Assembly: GCA_946183335.1 (NCBI GenBank)
Contig: CAMGZN010000016.1
Span: 1-15,388, forward strand
DNA from: an uncultured Caryophanales bacterium
GTDB lineage: Bacteria > Bacillota_I > Bacilli_A > RFN20 > CAG-826
Direction of reading: 5' to 3'
Length of the DNA: 15,388 nucleotides
The notes beneath the pieces were generated by a model. That model saw nothing but the letters and a program-made list of their open reading frames with translations. It was not told where the DNA came from and made no database searches. The translations under genes and the position numbers were made by a program. Shown here one piece after another: positions 14,596 to 15,388 of this stretch. The first letter of the stretch is position 1; each line of letters opens with the position of its first letter.

Positions 14596-14606
14596 AAAGT
14601 TAGTCA
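14596..14606. repeat. Direct repeat AAAGTTAGTCA, copy 2
   Basis: Second copy, downstream of the symporter transcription start. GTTAGTCAATG (14599-14609) is also complementary, with one bulged base, to CATTGCTAAC (14670-14679), so the two flank the hairpin at 14615-14662. Confidence 0.45.
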
Positions 14607-14614
14607 ATGATTCT

Positions 14615-14663
14615 AAAAAAGACAGAAAACTAAATCACCAAACTTGGTTTTTTGTCTTTTTTT
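14615..14663 (+). terminator. Long terminator-like hairpin in the symporter leader
   Basis: Arms AAAAAAGACAGAAAAC (14615-14630) and GTTTTTTGTCTTTTTT (14647-14662) pair over 16 positions with one G-U, ending in a T-run; a smaller ACCAA/TTGGT stem is inside the loop. It stands 33 bases before the symporter ATG and downstream of the predicted promoter, so it may work as an attenuator. It is also terminator-like on the minus strand. Confidence 0.6.
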
Positions 14664-14695
14664 CATGTTCATTGCTAACTAGAAAGGATACTTAG

Positions 14696-15388
14696 ATGAA
14701 AAGATTATCTAAAAAACAAATGTGGATCTTCGCGTTAGGTCAACTTGGTTGGTCCATGTTGGGTGGGATCATTAACGCTTGGTTAGTGACCTTTTATCTA
14801 CCAACCGCGAAAGATATCTCAGATAATGGGGCCACACAATTTATTGTGCCAGGTCTGATTATCGGAGGATTCCTAACCGTCTTAGGTCTCATTACTGCCT
14901 TAAGCCGTGTCTTTGACGCGGTCACCGACCCTCTTATTGCTTCCTTATCAGATCGAAGTAAAAACAAAAGAGGTCGTCGTATTCCATTTATGCAATGGGC
15001 CGCGATTCCATTCGCCGTTGTCACAGTACTCTTATTCTGCGCACCAGTGAACGCTATATCTGGATGGAACATCGCCTGGATTGCGATCTTCATTGTCTTA
15101 TTCTATTTATTTATGACCATGTATTGTACTCCATACAACGCATTAATCTCTGAATTTGGTAAGACTCAAGAAGACCGTATGAATATTTCCACATACATCT
15201 CCTTAACTTACTTTGCTGGTACGCTTCTAGCGTACACTCCATTCGTTTTCGCGGGCTTCCTTAGAGGCGCCGTTGGAAACTCCTGGGCATATCGTATCTG
15301 CTTTATTGTTTTAGCTGTGATTGCCTGTGTTTGTATGTTACTTCCAACATTCCTTCTTAAAGAGAAAGAATTCGTTGATTCTAAACCA
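14696..15388 (+). CDS. MelB-like GPH-family sugar:cation symporter, N-terminal part
   Basis: First 231 codons of a major-facilitator transporter, cut by the window edge; whole relatives have about 450-500 residues. Seen: an N-terminal membrane segment (GQLGWSMLGGIINAWL), then the family signature RVFDAVTDPLIASLSD (71-86) with Asp74 and Asp78 at the places of the cation-binding aspartates of MelB, followed by the loop motif KRGRRIPF (91-98), and further membrane segments at about 100-117, 124-145, 165-190 and 198-221. The family usually moves glycosides with Na+ or H+; the sugar cannot be read here. AAAGGA at 14683-14688 is seven bases before the ATG. It is divergent from the ABC importer operon and shares the control region with it. 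Confidence 0.9.
   Translation, partial: MKRLSKKQMWIFALGQLGWSMLGGIINAWLVTFYLPTAKDISDNGATQFIVPGLIIGGFLTVLGLITALSRVFDAVTDPLIASLSDRSKNKRGRRIPFMQWAAIPFAVVTVLLFCAPVNAISGWNIAWIAIFIVLFYLFMTMYCTPYNALISEFGKTQEDRMNISTYISLTYFAGTLLAYTPFVFAGFLRGAVGNSWAYRICFIVLAVIACVCMLLPTFLLKEKEFVDSKP

Larger units (their letters stand above)
14318..14695. other. Divergent intergenic control region
   Basis: 378 AT-rich bases between the importer operon (minus) and the symporter gene (plus). I see no convincing gene. It contains two promoters, several dyads, short direct repeats and one long hairpin, listed separately. The stretch 14423-14507 is A-rich and featureless apart from a ten-codon frame without a ribosome site. 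Confidence 0.8.

Noticed and set aside
14794..15093. 99-codon minus-strand open frame
   Set aside because: Shadow of the symporter gene, whose plus-strand frame carries the MelB-family signature.
1..15388. CRISPR arrays, insertion sequences, tRNA or rRNA genes
   Set aside because: No regularly spaced repeats, transposase motifs, terminal inverted repeats or recognisable structural RNA genes were seen on either strand.

Overview
The window comes from a low-GC, Gram-positive-type bacterium, probably an uncultured Bacilli/Erysipelotrichia-like or other Mollicutes-related gut lineage (inference from gene families and base composition). Seen directly: strong AGGAGG-type ribosome sites, sigma-A-like promoters, two lipobox lipoproteins and YhaM, DegV and HIT proteins. 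TGG is the Trp codon and all ten complete genes stop with TAA, so the standard code is likely.

Left part (1-2870): on the plus strand, a 645-residue lipoprotein of unknown function is followed by a hairpin and a HIT-family hydrolase with a strong terminator. In Bacillus subtilis, prsA, hit and yhaM lie near one another, so this lipoprotein, upstream of hit and with yhaM a few genes away, may be a distant PrsA-like factor; no rotamase domain is visible. Next, on the minus strand, is a decayed RelB/DinJ-type antitoxin that keeps its promoter and ribosome site but has lost its central segment. No toxin gene is visible.

Middle (2870-9842), all minus strand: DegV ends in its own terminator. Then comes a tight operon of a flippase-like membrane protein (LPG-synthase TM family), YhaM 3'-5' exoribonuclease and a P2A-type (Ca2+) ATPase. 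Below it is an MgtC/SapB membrane protein with its own promoter and terminator.

Right part (9906-14317), minus strand: a three-gene ABC importer operon encodes a lipoprotein binding protein, an ATPase and a two-domain permease. It resembles the iron / 2-aminoethylphosphonate importer family. The permease continues in frame into a winged helix and a LicC/PntC-like nucleotidyltransferase, giving an 867-residue fusion. A good ribosome site and ATG remain at the junction. The natural reading is import of a small phospho- or phosphono-compound coupled to its CMP activation; the substrate is not proven.

A 378-base divergent intergenic region (14318-14695) separates this operon from a plus-strand MelB-like (GPH) sugar:cation symporter cut off by the window edge. 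It holds a promoter for each side, a 23-bp near-perfect palindrome, a motif repeated in inverted orientation near both genes and a long terminator-like hairpin in the symporter leader.
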